Shown here one piece after another: positions 36,423-48,466 of a stretch of DNA of 64,000 bases (the first letter of the stretch is position 1; every line of letters begins with the position of its first letter). Under the pieces are notes generated by a model. That model saw nothing but the letters and a program-made list of their open reading frames with translations. It was not told where the DNA came from and did not search any database. Origin of the DNA: Cubamyces lactineus (lineage: Eukaryota > Basidiomycota > Agaricomycetes > Polyporales > Polyporaceae); assembly GCA_022376465.1 (NCBI GenBank), contig JACDTU010000026.1, positions 186,001 to 250,000 on the forward strand, written 5' to 3'. A program made the translations under genes and the position numbers.

Positions 36423-39400
36423 TCAGTCATGACGATACGAATAGGCGGGAGTACCCTCCTCAATAGTCTCATACTCATCCTCCCTCCTTCCCAGCTCATT
36501 TATGTACGCGAGAGTAGGCGTGCCACCACTCCATTCCGGGGTGATCTCATGGTGAGCGACAAGCACACGAGCCGAGGCATGGTGCTTCCGGTGGTGTTCT
36601 CGCTCGTGCTCGCGATCGTGGCTAGGACGATCCCGCTCCCGATGGTCGTAGTGGTCGTAGTGATCGTCGGGGTTGGACACATGCAGCCCAAGGACCTTCG
36701 AGTCGCGCAGCTCTTTCGCGAGGCCGTCCGCCTTCTTCGCCGCCGCCGCGGCTTTGCGTTTCCTCTCCCGGCTCTCGCGTTCGCGCTGACGCTTCGCAAC
36801 GAGGGCGGCTAGCTCGCGCTTCTCTGCGCCGGACGACCAGCTGCCTTGGGCGCTGACGCTACCACTGTCCGAATCATACCCCAGTTCGGGCTCGTGCATA
36901 TGGACATCATCCGAGTGGAGACGCGACGGACCGAGCTCACGACGCTTTTCACGCTTGGCGCGCATCCGGGCGAGACTGCGGCGGCGCTCTTCCATCCAAG
37001 CCTCTTCCTCTTCCGGAGAGAGACTGGGCGAGCCGTCTGGGGCGGTTGGGATGGAGAAATGGAACCCTGCGGCCATGAGCACGTCCAGGATGGGCGCGTG
37101 TGAGCGGGTCGTCGTCATCCGGTGCGCGAAGGAGCAGTTGAGGCTGCGAGTCGAGAAGTCAGACTTCGCAAATATGATGTGTCGTGGTTGCCTTACCCAG
37201 GTCCCAGCACGAACTCTCCACCAAGCTGTGTAGCGTCTCCGCCCTTCTCCCACACGGGCATTCCGACACGCAAAGCATTGCGCACCACCATAGCAAGACC
37301 ACCAATGGCACCATGTTTGATGTAATCGCCCTTGTCCCTGTCGGGTCCGGGGTCATTCGTACGCAGCGTCATACCTAGCGCAGCGTGCAGTCGTAGAGTA
37401 GGATCCGTGTACATGGGAATAGGCGTGCGGAAGATGTCTGTAAGAAGGGTGAGTGGGGTGGTCATCCCCCATCCATGACCAGTACTTACGACGGTAGGAC
37501 TTGATCATCCCAGGGGAGCCATTGCCGATGATCACGAAGTCGATGCCCGCACGTTTCAGCGCCTCGACGTCCACGTTCCGCGAGATGGAATACATGTAGT
37601 CCTGACACATCGCGCACCTGCTCCGAAGGTCAGCCGGGATAGTGAATGATTCGCCACACAGAATGACGCACCAGAAGTGTCTGATGAAGACGATAATCGT
37701 CTTCCTCTCCTTGAAGAGCTCCCCGAATTGCACTCTCAGGCCATTCTGTGCGATGACCGTGAGCGCTGCCGCGCGGCCAACCTGGTCCCTTGTAAGCCCT
37801 GCGTTCTCGTCGAATGTCATGACGGCTGGCTCCTCCTGCCGTCTTTGCCGCCGGCGAGTGTCCCCGGACCGAGGGGGGGTAGACCCCGCACGGTTATTGC
37901 GCGCACGCCGTCCGCTATCCTGAGGGCGATACGAATGCGAGAACGTCGTCGATGGAGTGTTAGGTAGTGGCAACGGTGTCGACTCCGCAGAAGTTGCATA
38001 CTGCCGGCGGCTTTGTGGCAACGCCACCGTGCTCTGGCTGGTGTTGTTCATGTTACCCTCGAGCTCCTCCGTCCCGTTCTCCCCTTCATGGCTCGTCGAA
38101 GATGGCTGGGAGCGCATACGTGAGTGAGCCTGCTCGTGCGCGATGGGGTATGAGGACGGAGGCGGAGGAATACGCGTCGAAGCAGAAGGTACCTGCGCGG
38201 GCGGAGACTGAACACGGGTGGCAGGAATGGGTGATTGCACGCGTGTAGTGATCACGGCCGGCGGAGGAGACTGTGCACGTCCCGGCGGGGGAAGATGCGC
38301 GGGCGATTGCGCGCGAGGCACGCTGATATGCTCGGGGGTTTGAGCGCGGGCCGGCACGTGATGGGCAGGTGGAGGCGTCTCGGAGCGGAAGGGAAGATGT
38401 TGCACCTGCGTGAGGCTCTGACTCTGCGCCGGTCTTCGAACGGAGGTGTACTGTCGAACCGAGCTGTATGATGTGGCAGAAGGCTTCGCGCGTGCATTCC
38501 CCGCGGATCCGACGGAAGGTGCTGGTTGTTGCGCTGTCTGAGCTTCCGGATTCGAACTAATGTGGGCGGCCGTGGTGTACGCTTGCACCGCACGATCTTG
38601 GCGATCTTCCGAGCACCGATTCTCTCTCGCCTCATATCTCGTCTCTTGAGGGGTGGCGGGACGAGGGGGATCCTGTGCAGGGGAGAATGTTCGGAATGTT
38701 CGTTGCGCTTCGTGGGTGTAGCTTGGAGATACTATTCGCTGGGGAACAGGAGGCTCCTGCTGGCGAGTAGGCTCGAGCGTCCTGGGTGCCGAAAAGCCAC
38801 GGGGAAGTTCATCAAGGAAGGCCGAAACAGTAGCACGCGGCGGCGGAGGTGGGGGCGGTTGCGGGAGCGGGGTTGGGAGGTCATGGTCAATCCTGGAAGG
38901 GGGAGATAGCGGAAGCGGCGCGGGGGTTAGAGGCTCATGAGGAAGCGGCGAAGGGATCCGGCGCGGTGCAGGGGGAGGCGTCGGAGTACGCCGAGGCGGG
39001 ACAGGGGAAGGTTCACGGCGGGGAGGGGGAACAGGTGATGGCACATGACGTTGCTGGATCACAGGAGAGGCACGGCGGGGCTGGGGAACAGGCGAGGGAC
39101 GACGCAGAGGAGGTTGAGGGGAGGGACGGCGTGGAGGAGGTTGAGGCGAAGGCGCACGTCGGCTCACAGTTTCTGTTCGTGCAGGGGGAAGAGGCGAAAG
39201 GGTGCTTGTCTGTGGAGGGTACTGAGGCGGGAGGGGGGATGGGGAGGCCAGAGGGGCAGCGATATGTGGAGGAATGGGCGAGAAAACCGACGTGGGTCGA
39301 GACAATAAAGAATTAGATGCCAGAGGTGGCGACGGAGATGCCTCTTCGTACTCGTGCGCTACAAAGCGTGAAGGCCGCAGCAAAACGATATCGGCTTCAG

Positions 39401-41288
39401 GTGAAGGTGTAGGGGGGAGGCTCTCAGGAGGAAGGGAGCCTGTATACGCGCCCTCCGCGGTATGTGCTTGTGAGCGGTCATCTCGGAACAGATCACGCTG
39501 TGGTTCTGGAGATGGAGGTGCACGAGGTGGTCGGATTGGCCTCTCTTCTCGCGGAGGAGTGGGCAAACGCGTTTCCTTCCTAATAGGCGGAAGAGGTGAT
39601 TCCTTCTTCGACAAGGGAGTAAGCTCTAGTGCTTGCGCCAGCGTTTGAGGCGGCGGTGGTGGTGGTGGTGGTGGTGGTGGTGGTGGTGGCTGGGGCTGGG
39701 GAGCGTGGACGGGGAGGGCAGGCAATGGTGGGAGCAGGCCTGGACTAGGCCCACCAAACTCGTCCGAGTCTGGATACGTCACGAGCGTACTGGCCATACT
39801 CACATTATCGACGGGAGAGGGGGATGGACCGAAATTGAAATGCGGAAGAGGAGTGATACCCAAGCTGACATGACTGAGACTCTTACGATGGGACATCCTC
39901 GCCTTCTTCTTTGCCTCCGAGGGCCCATCGTTGCCGGATGCCAAAAGGACGTGGGACACCTCACGCCCATTACCCGAAGTCGCCTCTGCGTTCCTCTGCG
40001 TTGCTGTACTTGTGCTCTGGATGGGGCTCCCATGTTGCGAGTTACGCGCGTGGAGCCTCCTCGCCTGCGCTGGAGGTGAAGGGTCAGATATCTTGCGGTC
40101 CCGCGTGTACACCGACGATCTACGAAATCTCTTCGTGAGACTGTCCTTGCGGTTCCCAAGAATACTCCGACGCTTGTTTGTCCACTCAGGTTCATACTCA
40201 GAGTTGATGTGATGCTGTCCATACCGCGGGCGAGGAGGCGGCACAGGTAAAGGCGCAGGAGAGTCAGGTTCACTCTTGCCCAGCAAAGTAGGGAAGTCGG
40301 AAGTACGGATCCTAGACAAGCCGTTTACCATGCCTCTCGTGAGCACCGTGACCTCTAGAACAGTATGCCCCGCGTCGCTGTCTGAGGCGGCGTGTTTCGT
40401 AGGAGGAGGAGGCGAAGGTCGCTCTTCCAGTACCGCCTCCGGGGAGATGGAACGCGCGCGCTCATGCAAACTAGTGCTGCTCGAAGTCAATGTGTCGTCT
40501 GGCGTCATGGGAGGTGTCGGCGCAGAGTGTACGGACGTCAGCTGGTGGGAGTGCGAGTCCACAGTAGTAGTCGGAGCGCGTAGAGGCTGCTCTGACTGTT
40601 GACTAGGCTGGCCATAGACATGACCATGAGACTGGCGGTCATCATAGACGTACTGAGTCGATAGATGAGATTCCTGATGAACTTGCGGTTGCTCCTGGGG
40701 CGGGGATTCTTGGGCAGGTGGTGGAGCGGGGGTAGCGGGGAAGGTGGATATGGTTTGAGAGCGTCTACGATGGCGATACTGACGATCAGTTGTTCTCTCC
40801 AAGTTCTCCTGATCGTGATCGTACTGCCCAGGCGTGGGCTGGGGCAAGGCAACGTCTGCATCCGAGAAGTAAGCATTGGAATCCCTCGTGGGCCGTGCTC
40901 TAGTGCGTGGTGGTCGAGGTGGATGGGAAATCTCCGAGTGATACCCATCCCGGAGGTGATCGATTGCGTCGATGCTTCTTGCTGCATGAAAGACGGTGCG
41001 TGGAAGGGGAGGCAGTTCAGGAAGCGCATGTGTATCGAAGCGACCATAGTCTGTAAGCATAGGAGGTGTGCGTGCAAGAGAGGACGAGGAAGGGTTGATT
41101 CCCACATAATTCTGCGACGAGTGAGCACGCTCCCGCAAAACCTGAAGGGGTGCAAAAGGGTCAGTAGGATCCGGTTGAGGGTACTTCTGGGAATAAGGGA
41201 AAGCAGGAGGCGGTTTGCGTTTGATTCTCGAAGCTGAGCGGCCGTCTGGAACAGCAGTCATGGCGTCCAGCGCTATTGGCCTTGGCAC
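36423..41288 (-). CDS. AhpC/TSA-type redox domain on a very long disordered protein
   Basis: Four exons: 41288-37672, 37617-37490, 37437-37197 and 37143-36423; about 1568 residues. Residues 1 to about 1165 are Pro/Ser/Arg-rich and disordered, including a run of about 14 prolines. The thioredoxin-like domain follows: MTFDENAGLTRDQVGRAAALTVI, GELFKERKTIIVFIRHFWC, then a CAMC active-site motif (C1207/C1210) assembled across intron 1, YMYSISRNVDVEALKRAGIDFVIIGNGSP, DPTLRLHAALGMTLRT and DYIKHGAIGGLAMVVRNALRVGMPVWEKGGD. This is the fungal AhpC/TSA (AhpC-TSA_2) family. The C-terminal 240 residues are Arg/Glu/His-rich coiled coil. Redox activity is inferred from the CxxC. MTAVPDG at 41261 is an alternative start. 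Confidence 0.85.
39651..39690 (-). repeat. GGT (CCA/CCG on coding strand) trinucleotide repeat
   Basis: About 13 tandem GGT units on the plus strand encoding the polyproline run in the AhpC/TSA-type protein. In frame, so length changes would alter only proline number. Confidence 0.85.
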
Positions 41289-41894
41289 GGGGAGTGTTGG
41301 GGCGACTCTAGAGAACAGTGGCGACGACCCTGGAAGCAGAGGTGCATACCTTTATGTAAATGTGGAATACTCGTGTGGGCGGTGCGGCATGAACATTAAC
41401 TGGTGCCGTGGTGGACGCACGTTGAGGTCGAGCTCAGACGGGACAGCAGCAGCAACGCTGCTTCCGCACCTCGCCTGTGCAGTGAACTTGTGGCACGACG
41501 GATAGTCCGAAGGCTGGGTCTGCCAATTCTGGCCAACCGAGCTTCGGTGCTGATTTGCGCCTAACTCAATCTTGCCGGGTAACATACGTTCGCCGACTTT
41601 TGGAGTTCCGCGAATTACATGCCATAGCATTGTCTGGTAAGCTGTAGCACTACCGGCTCATTGTTCTGTCGTTTTTGATATTGGTGAGTTTAGAATGATT
41701 TATCGGGGCTGTCACATACCTATGGCGGCTCGAGTAATAGCCAGTCCACGGTGCACCTTGAGGAACAGGAACAAGAGGCGTTTGAGCGGAGTTCCATATC
41801 GAGGTGTGTGGTCGTGGGCGCCTATCAAACGGCCGACCCCAGATACGTAGGAGGCGCGCGTAGCGAGAGTCACCGCACTTGTTCTCCAACCACG
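41289..41894. promoter_or_regulatory. divergent promoter region
   Basis: The 606 bp between the start codons of the AhpC/TSA-type gene (minus) and the amino-acid transporter gene (plus). No clear core motif recognised. Confidence 0.45.
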
Positions 41895-44714
41895 ATGTCC
41901 TCGCCCTCCAAGCCCTTCGACATCCCCAGTCCGCGTCAAGAACGCCCTGCCAACGTTGAAGGCACTCCCACAAACATTGGGACGCCCATATCTGCCTCTC
42001 CTAGCCCACGCTTCCTGCGCGCACAGTACACCGGCACTCCACCTCCACCCAACATCCCTCCGCGCAATGGCGGCACGCCCATAGGTACTCCCAGACCAAC
42101 GGGTAGTTCTTCGTATCTCCCTTTACCCGCAGGAGAAGCTCTCTCTTCCAGTCCGAGGCCTTCCGTAGGGGGTATCAGCGCGCGTCGTCCCGTATCTGGC
42201 ACGCCTGGCAGCCTGCAGCCTGATAACCCTCTAGACGAGCTGACTGATGAGGACAAAGCGAAGATAGTGAGGAAACATCTCGTGTCGCGTGAGGAGCGGC
42301 AGAACAACAGGCCCGACACTCCAGACCAGCCCAACCGTGGCTCGTTCAGTGCAGGCTCGGACGCTGGGCACGCCGGCGACATCTCGAAGCGGTCCTCTGC
42401 CTCTCATCTCCGTCTAGAGAGGGAGGATTCTGAGCCCTTCCCTGTTCACTACAACGTCCCCGGCGCTGACGTGACGTGAGTATGAGCGGTGTGCCTAGTT
42501 CACAGTGATTGTGCTATCTGGTGGTGTGAACATATGCTAACTATACCTCTAGTCACAGCATATATAAATGGCAAGCAGATAGAAGACGGCAGTCTGCTCG
42601 TCCGCGATCAAATTCATATGCCGGGTCAACACACACCGAACTTCCCCACCCTGCTGTTGAACATATACACGAACCTGGTGGCTTCCGTCGTCACTATGTG
42701 TTATCTCGCGATCCAGAACGTGCTGCGCAGCGTCCTATGGTACGAAACTTCATAGAATTCTTGTACATATTCGGTCATTTTGTAAGTATCTCTCACGGCA
42801 TCATATGTCAAGACTCCGCCTGATGTTTCTGTGTAGGCCGGCGAGGACCTGGAGGAGATTGAGGAGGAGGAGGAGTCTGCGGAAGAGGAGTCGCGTGTGC
42901 AAACCCCCGAGTACCTGGAAGGCGCATCTTATTACGGTACAAGCGAAACACCCCCTTTGTTGACTGCCCCACCAATTCCGGCAAGCGATTTGCACAAGGC
43001 AGACGAGCGATCTCCATTACTCCAACGCTCCCATAGCTCTCGTCCTCGCTCAAAGTCACAGCGACGACGAATGTCCAGTGTTGGACCCCACGGAGATGCT
43101 ACTGTCACCGATGCTGTGCTCATGGTACGCACATAGTGCTTCGTATCTTTGTGTCTTACACTAATGGGCCCACAGCTCTTGAAATCGTTTGTGGGAACTG
43201 GTATACTGTTTCTCGGAAAAGCGTTCTTCAACGGTGGCATCCTGTTTTCAAGCGCGGTATTGACCTTCATTGCCTTGATCTCCTTATACTCCTTCCTCCT
43301 GTTGGTAAAGACCAAGTTCGTCGTCTCTGGCAGTTTCGGAGGTACGTATGCACTATTACGTCGGATCAACCCATATGCCTCATTCTTGATCTTTCATTGC
43401 AGACATTGGCGGTGCACTGTACGGCCCTTGGATGCGCTACGCTATCCTCACCTCCATCACGGTTTCTCAACTCGGCTTTGTCTCAGCGTACATTATATTC
43501 GTCTCGGAGAACCTACAATCATTCACCCTGGCTATCACGAACTGCGCCAAGCTGCTCGGTATACAATACTTTATCCTTCTGCAGATGGTCATCTTCCTTC
43601 CCCTTGCACTTATCCGCAATTTGGCCAAGCTGAGCACGACTGCGCTTATCGCGGATGCGTTCATCTTGGCTGGTCTGATATACATCTTCGGAAGCGAGGC
43701 TGCGATTATGGCGAAGAGGGGGCATGCGCACGTAGAGCTCTTCAACTCGAAGGACTGGCCTCTGTTGATCGGGTGAGTCAATGTTCGTCTCCGGGCATTC
43801 ACAGCGAATCCTCACATCCTATTTAGTACTGCTGTGTTCTCGTTCGAAGGCATCGGCCTCGTTATCCCTATCACGGACGCAATGAAGGAACCGCGCAAGT
43901 TCCCGAAAGTGCTGACTGGAGTCATGCTCTTCCTCATGGGTGCGTCCTCTACGGTACTCTCACTTCTGGAATAGCATTGTACTCATGCGGTGTCCTCTCA
44001 GTGCTCTTCTGTGGGGGTGGCGTTATGTCGTACCTCACCTTCGGTGCTGACGTTCAGACCGTTGTGATCGTGAACCTGGACACCACGAGCAAATTCACCC
44101 AAGCTGTAAGTATTCCTTCAACCGAGTAAGATCACGCCCGCTCACCGATCCTTGGTCATAGGTCCAATTCCTCTACTCGCTCGCCATTCTGCTCTCAGTG
44201 CCCCTGCAACTCTTCCCCGCTGTTCGTATCATGGAGAATGGCATCTTCGAACGCAGCGGGAAGCAGAGCATGCTCGTGAAGTGGCAGAAGAATTTCTTCC
44301 GCTTTGTCGTCGTGGTATTCTGCGCCGCGCTCAGCTACTTCGGGGCTGCGGATCTCGACAAGTTCGTCTCGTTCGTTGGCAGCTTCGCTTGGTGAGGATC
44401 TCTGGTGTCTAGTGGACGACGATCGCTGACAAATCGTATTCTTCTCTGCCATAGCGTCCCGCTGTGCTATGTCTACCCAGCCATGTTGCACTACAAGGCC
44501 TGCGCGCGTACGCGGAAACAGAAGATCGCGGACATCGTGCTCATGGTCTTCGGTCTTGCTGCTGCTGCCTATACCACGATCCAGACGGTCAAGGTGAGCC
44601 CATCGTTCTCCTTAACAAGTCGCTCCTGCTGATGTGAATCGCGTGAATTAGCTCATGGTCGAGCCTCAACCTGAAATGCCGCCAACCCTCGGACAATGCG
44701 GCCGCGCGCCCTGA
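41895..44714 (+). CDS. vacuolar amino-acid transporter, Avt3/Avt4-like
   Basis: Ten exons: 41895-42475, 42553-42781, 42837-43124, 43176-43341, 43403-43772, 43827-43939, 44002-44105, 44162-44391, 44455-44593 and 44652-44714; 760 residues. It should move amino acids across the vacuolar membrane. A long hydrophilic N-terminus (1 to about 360, Ser/Pro-rich, with an acidic EEIEEEEESAEEES patch) is typical of Avt3/Avt4. The Aa_trans core starts DATVTDAVLMLLKSFVGTGILFLGKAFFNGGILFSS and runs through about eleven membrane segments, including FSFEGIGLVIPITDAMKEPRKFPKVL and DTTSKFTQAVQFLYSLAILLSVPLQLFPA. The C-terminal tail is short. All intron phases close the frame. Confidence 0.88.
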
Positions 44715-45683
44715 GCGACTCAGCCTAATACTCACCTTTGCATGTCTTGCTTAGAGCTGCACACGGACAATGCTTCTCCTGATCAAGAGACATCAGTTAG
44801 CGTCGTCGTTATATCTCACCTCATTTGCACATGCTGTACCATATAGCACCCCGCACATCTTGGACCCTCGTTGCCAATATCATTGAATATGCATCATATC
44901 TACACCGTGTTACACTCTAGTAGAACCATAATCGACCATCAGGTAGTCAATACATAGTTGTATCGACCAAGCACTGGCAACGTACTTCCTCAGCGTGTAG
45001 GCCATCGCGTCGGCGGAGGTTACGGTCATCATCAGGCTAAGTATGCTTATCGTGCAACTTAGCCTTCACTACCCGCAAGACACCGCTTGTTGTACCGAAC
45101 AGCACTGCAACGCTGATCGTCGGCAATTGTACCTACACCCGGTACCCGCTCATAGCCATTGACTTAGAGGCTGGGACCGCAATCGCGAGTATTACGAGTG
45201 TCGGTCTCGGGAATTGTATATCGGTCGCCGAGATTGTTACAATGATTCCTCAGGCGTCGAGGGGTAAGTCATACGCGCCGCGCGAGCCTGAGCATGATCT
45301 TCTTTTGGGTAGTCACTGGCAAAGATGCTCTGTATCACTCACAGTATCATCGCGGGGACGGGTGGTTCAGAGTGCCCGGATGCAGATGGCTTGTGACTGT
45401 AAGACCATCAGGGGCACGGTGAGACGCGTTGAATCGTCAATCTGCGTGCGCGACGCCCCCGAAACAGGCGAATATGATGATCCCCGCCGCGTTCTAGGAC
45501 CTCACTAATAGTAACACAAGCACTCCGTAACCCCGTCATGCGAGGCGATTGTCGCTGAGCGTACATATATATGGCCTGAGGTATCCTCCTGCGGTTTGTT
45601 TCCAGCACCCACGCATTGATACCTCCACAGTGCAGGCGTGCGCTTTCGAACGCCGCCAGCTGCAAGCCCAGGCTGCACCGTCC
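44715..45683. other. intergenic, no gene seen
   Basis: 3' flank of the transporter and upstream region of the hydrolase. The hydrolase frame is open back to 45549, but the alignment-like N-terminus and the hydrophobic anchor begin at 45684. Confidence 0.5.
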
Positions 45684-47001
45684 ATGGCGCTTTTCGTATT
45701 CCGCAAACAGCCACTGAAGACCATCTACGTGATCAGCGTCGTCTTCTACACTCTCGCCTCCATCCCAGTACTAGTGATCAAGTATGCCCTGCCATCGCAG
45801 CGGCCAAGGCAGTCATGGACGCTGAAGCGCGCCCTCATCGTACACCTCATCCGTTCAGCGGTCGGCAGGCTCGCCTATGGGGCCGCGCCCTTCCAGGACC
45901 CGCCTTTGGCGTCGTACAAGAAGGATGCGCGCCTCATCGTGGCCATTGAGCCCACTCCCGACTTGGTCGTCGGCGAGATTCGTGAGCTCGCGGAGAAGAA
46001 TGGCGTGAAGCCTGAGAAGCTCGCTGGCTTCTGGATCGGTCCCACTGGACCAGATGGCGTTGCAGGACAGCGTGCGCGTCCGGAGGAACGCGTCGTAATG
46101 CACTGTCATGGTACGTTGTCGTTCGGAAAGCGTTGACGTTGCGACCATGGACTGACCGCTCTGCGCACACAGGCGGCGCCCATATCGTAAGTGATACGAT
46201 GCGGTCTTGGAATTACGCTCGCTCGTGCTCGTGCTGACATGTGTGAATTCACAGATGGGTGGCGCGCACTCGAGCCATAGCACAGGGCCTTGCTACCAGG
46301 GCTACCTCGAGCACTTCGGATCCAACATCCGCGTCTTCGTGCCGGAGTATCGCCTCGCCTCAGCGTCCCCTTTCCCGGCTGCGAACCCATTCCCTGCATC
46401 GCTGCTCGACGCGATCGCGAGCTACCGCTACCTCGTACAGGATGTCGGTTTCGAGCCTCATCAAATCATCCTCGCAGGCGACTCTGCCGGGGGCGGCATC
46501 GCGCTCAACCTCGCGCGGTACCTCGCGATCGCGGATCTGCCTGACCTCCCCCAAGCCGGGGGGCTCCTCCTGCTCTCACCGACGATGGACTGGGGACGTA
46601 CATACGCGAACGACCCGGACTCATGCTACAGCCGCAACGCGAAGGCGGACTTTGTCGAGGGCGTGATGGAGAGCGGGTACACGCCTCGCGCGCTCTGCGG
46701 AGCTCTCCCGCTCGAGTTCGCGCGGACGAGCGCGTGGATCTCACCCGGGTCGCGCGAGACGGAGTGGACGCCGGAGACGTTTGCCGGGCTTCCACCCACC
46801 CTCATCGTTGCGGGCGGGGCGGAGCAGACGCTGGATGGCATGCGCACGATTCGAGAGAGGCTGGGAAAGGGCTCGGGCGAGGAGAAAGTCGCATATATCG
46901 AGGTGCCAGATGTGCCGCATGACATTTTCCTGCTGAGCTGGTACGAGCCCGAGCGGACGGAGACGTTGGTGAAGGCCGGCGAGTGGGTGCGTTCTCTGTG
47001 A
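45684..47001 (+). CDS. alpha/beta hydrolase-3 (HSL-type) with N-terminal membrane anchor
   Basis: Three exons: 45684-46110, a 14-nt exon 46173-46186, and 46255-47001; 395 residues. A membrane helix lies at about 12-33 (KTIYVISVVFYTLASIPVLVI). The oxyanion motif HGG (142-144, in CHGGAHIMGGAH) is assembled through the 14-nt exon. VFVPEYRLA is followed by the nucleophile in GDSAGGG (S224). A C-terminal His lies in DVPHDIF. These fit the hormone-sensitive-lipase branch of esterases, acting on small ester substrates; the natural substrate cannot be named. An earlier in-frame ATG-less extension exists upstream, but the start at 45684 puts the anchor at the N-terminus. Confidence 0.86.
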
Positions 47002-47209
47002 GGGCTATTGAACCTCGTGTTTGCCGCTCGCCTTTGCCATACCATCTCAAGGTATTGTTACCTACTCTAGTCTCTTGTCGAATACTTCATTGATGAGTCG
47101 CTGTACAAAGATAGCATCGGCATACCATGACAGAAACGCGACCGAGATCAGACCTACAGGGGCACATGCGGATTCTCTACCTATGGAGTGGGTGCAGTAG
47201 TACATGATC
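47002..47209. other. intergenic, 3' flanks of convergent frames
   Basis: Nothing recognised. Confidence 0.4.
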
Positions 47210-47497
47210 TTAGGTCTCCGGCGCAAGCACTACATTGCGAGGGGCGAGCGTGAGCAGACGACTCTTCTGAATCTGGCGACCATCTGTCCCAAAATATCTC
47301 TCGCTTTCGAAGTTCCAGCACTCGCTTGCGCGAGGCCAATTCGCAATATGGTCGAGATAGAAGGCGAGCGGGGCGGCATGAGGCCCCGCGTTGGCGATGA
47401 GTACGAGCACCTGCGGAATGAGCGATAGAGCGCGGTCCGCCTGCTGGCTGTGTTGTTCGGCAAGCCACTGCAACGCGCCAGTGATGTCGAGCTTTCT
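47210..47497 (-). pseudogene. probable 3'-exon fragment of an unknown gene
   Basis: An open frame of 95 residues with coding-like codon use follows a plausible acceptor (CCCTAG at 47498-47503): RKLDITGALQWLAEQHSQQ..., ALSLIPQVLVLIANAG, PLAFYLDHIANWPRASECW, ending APET. Upstream, the sequence turns into AT-rich repeat DNA with stops in this frame and no further exon. It looks like the last exon of a gene cut by an insertion at 47.6-48.3 kb, but a small intact gene with unseen exons is possible. No family recognised. Confidence 0.3.
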
Positions 47498-47584
47498 CTA
47501 GGGTACACCACGGGGCGAACAGTGGTATGGGATAGATACGGGGCGTAGCCGGTAGCTCAGTAATACTAGAATAGGTATGTCGCA

Positions 47585-48345
47585 AATTTTCGGATTGGAT
47601 TTTGAGGGCTTATAAGCTTCGTTAGCGCCGTAATCTCAGCCCTGCAGTTATAAGGAACACGTAACTTGATAAGTGCCTAGGTTTCCTTACGAGGGACTTA
47701 TCCGTTTACTCACGTTCTGATGAGCACTTATAAGGGGCCGGGACCGCGAGCTTGAGATCAGCTCATAAGCGCTTATGTGGTTCGCTGATAAGCCGCTCGT
47801 CAGTGGGTTCCGATAGCTTATTAGCGTATCCTCGTCTTACCCCCTTGTACGTCTACTAGCACTATGTACTTACTCATCTTCTAAGGTCTTCTTACCTTCT
47901 TATCCTCCCTTTCCGCATTTTTTCTTACCCTTTCGGCGGCTTTCTATACCTCCTACCTGGCTCTTACTAGTCTTTTTTTCTCCTCTTAGTCGTCTTACTT
48001 GCTTGCATTTCCTTATTCTATGCTTCTTGTCTTGATCTACGTGTATCTATTATCAGTTATCTATCTACCCTGACCTCTTATCTAATCTACATCTCTCTAA
48101 TCTACATCTCTAATCTAAGTTTATCTATTATCTAATCTAACTTCAGCTTCATCGTTGACTCTATATCTATGGCTGCAGCAGGATTCGAACCAGCGAACTC
48201 ACGGAGTCCATTGACCAGCGACGGACAACAAAACCAATACGCCACAGGGCCTTAGTATACAAGGAACACTGACTCTATGTGAGTAGTTGTTTAGTCATCC
48301 TTATCAGCCGCTCATAAGAGCTCATAAGGCACTATGGGCGAGGTC
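47585..48345 (-). mobile_element. candidate Pol III-derived (SINE-like) element, TTATAAG-rich
   Basis: About 760 bp with base composition unlike its neighbours. It has repeated TTATAAG/CTCATAAG palindromes at both sides (47603-47830 and 48296-48330). A pyrimidine-rich body with TCTAATCTACATC-like tandem units lies at 47860-48150. A tRNA-like head on the minus strand is at 48168-48253. Read on the minus strand this gives a Pol III promoter followed by a purine-rich tail. Ends and target duplication were not found. Confidence 0.4.
48168..48253 (-). other. tRNA-like head: A box and perfect B box
   Basis: On the minus strand, TGGCGTATTGG (48244-48234) resembles an A box and GGTTCGAATCC (48191-48181) is a perfect B box, about 43 bp apart as in tRNA genes. 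The cloverleaf fails: the 5' GGCCCTG does not pair well with the 3' TGCAGCC, and the T stem has a mismatch. I therefore call it a tRNA-derived relic or SINE head, not a tRNA gene. Confidence 0.5.
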
Positions 48346-48466
48346 CACTACAGCAAAAAAGAGCGGTACGTATTCAATCTATCACAGGCACAGCAAGAAT
48401 AGTGTAGACAAGACAAGTAAAACTGGGAAAGCAATATGAGTGAATGAATTGAATGACAACGGTGGT

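Noticed and set aside
39633..40079. 148-residue plus-strand frame with a Trp run
   Set aside because: Antisense of the polyproline repeat of the AhpC/TSA-type gene.
48168..48253. functional tRNA gene
   Set aside because: Boxes are present but acceptor and anticodon stems do not pair in a cloverleaf.
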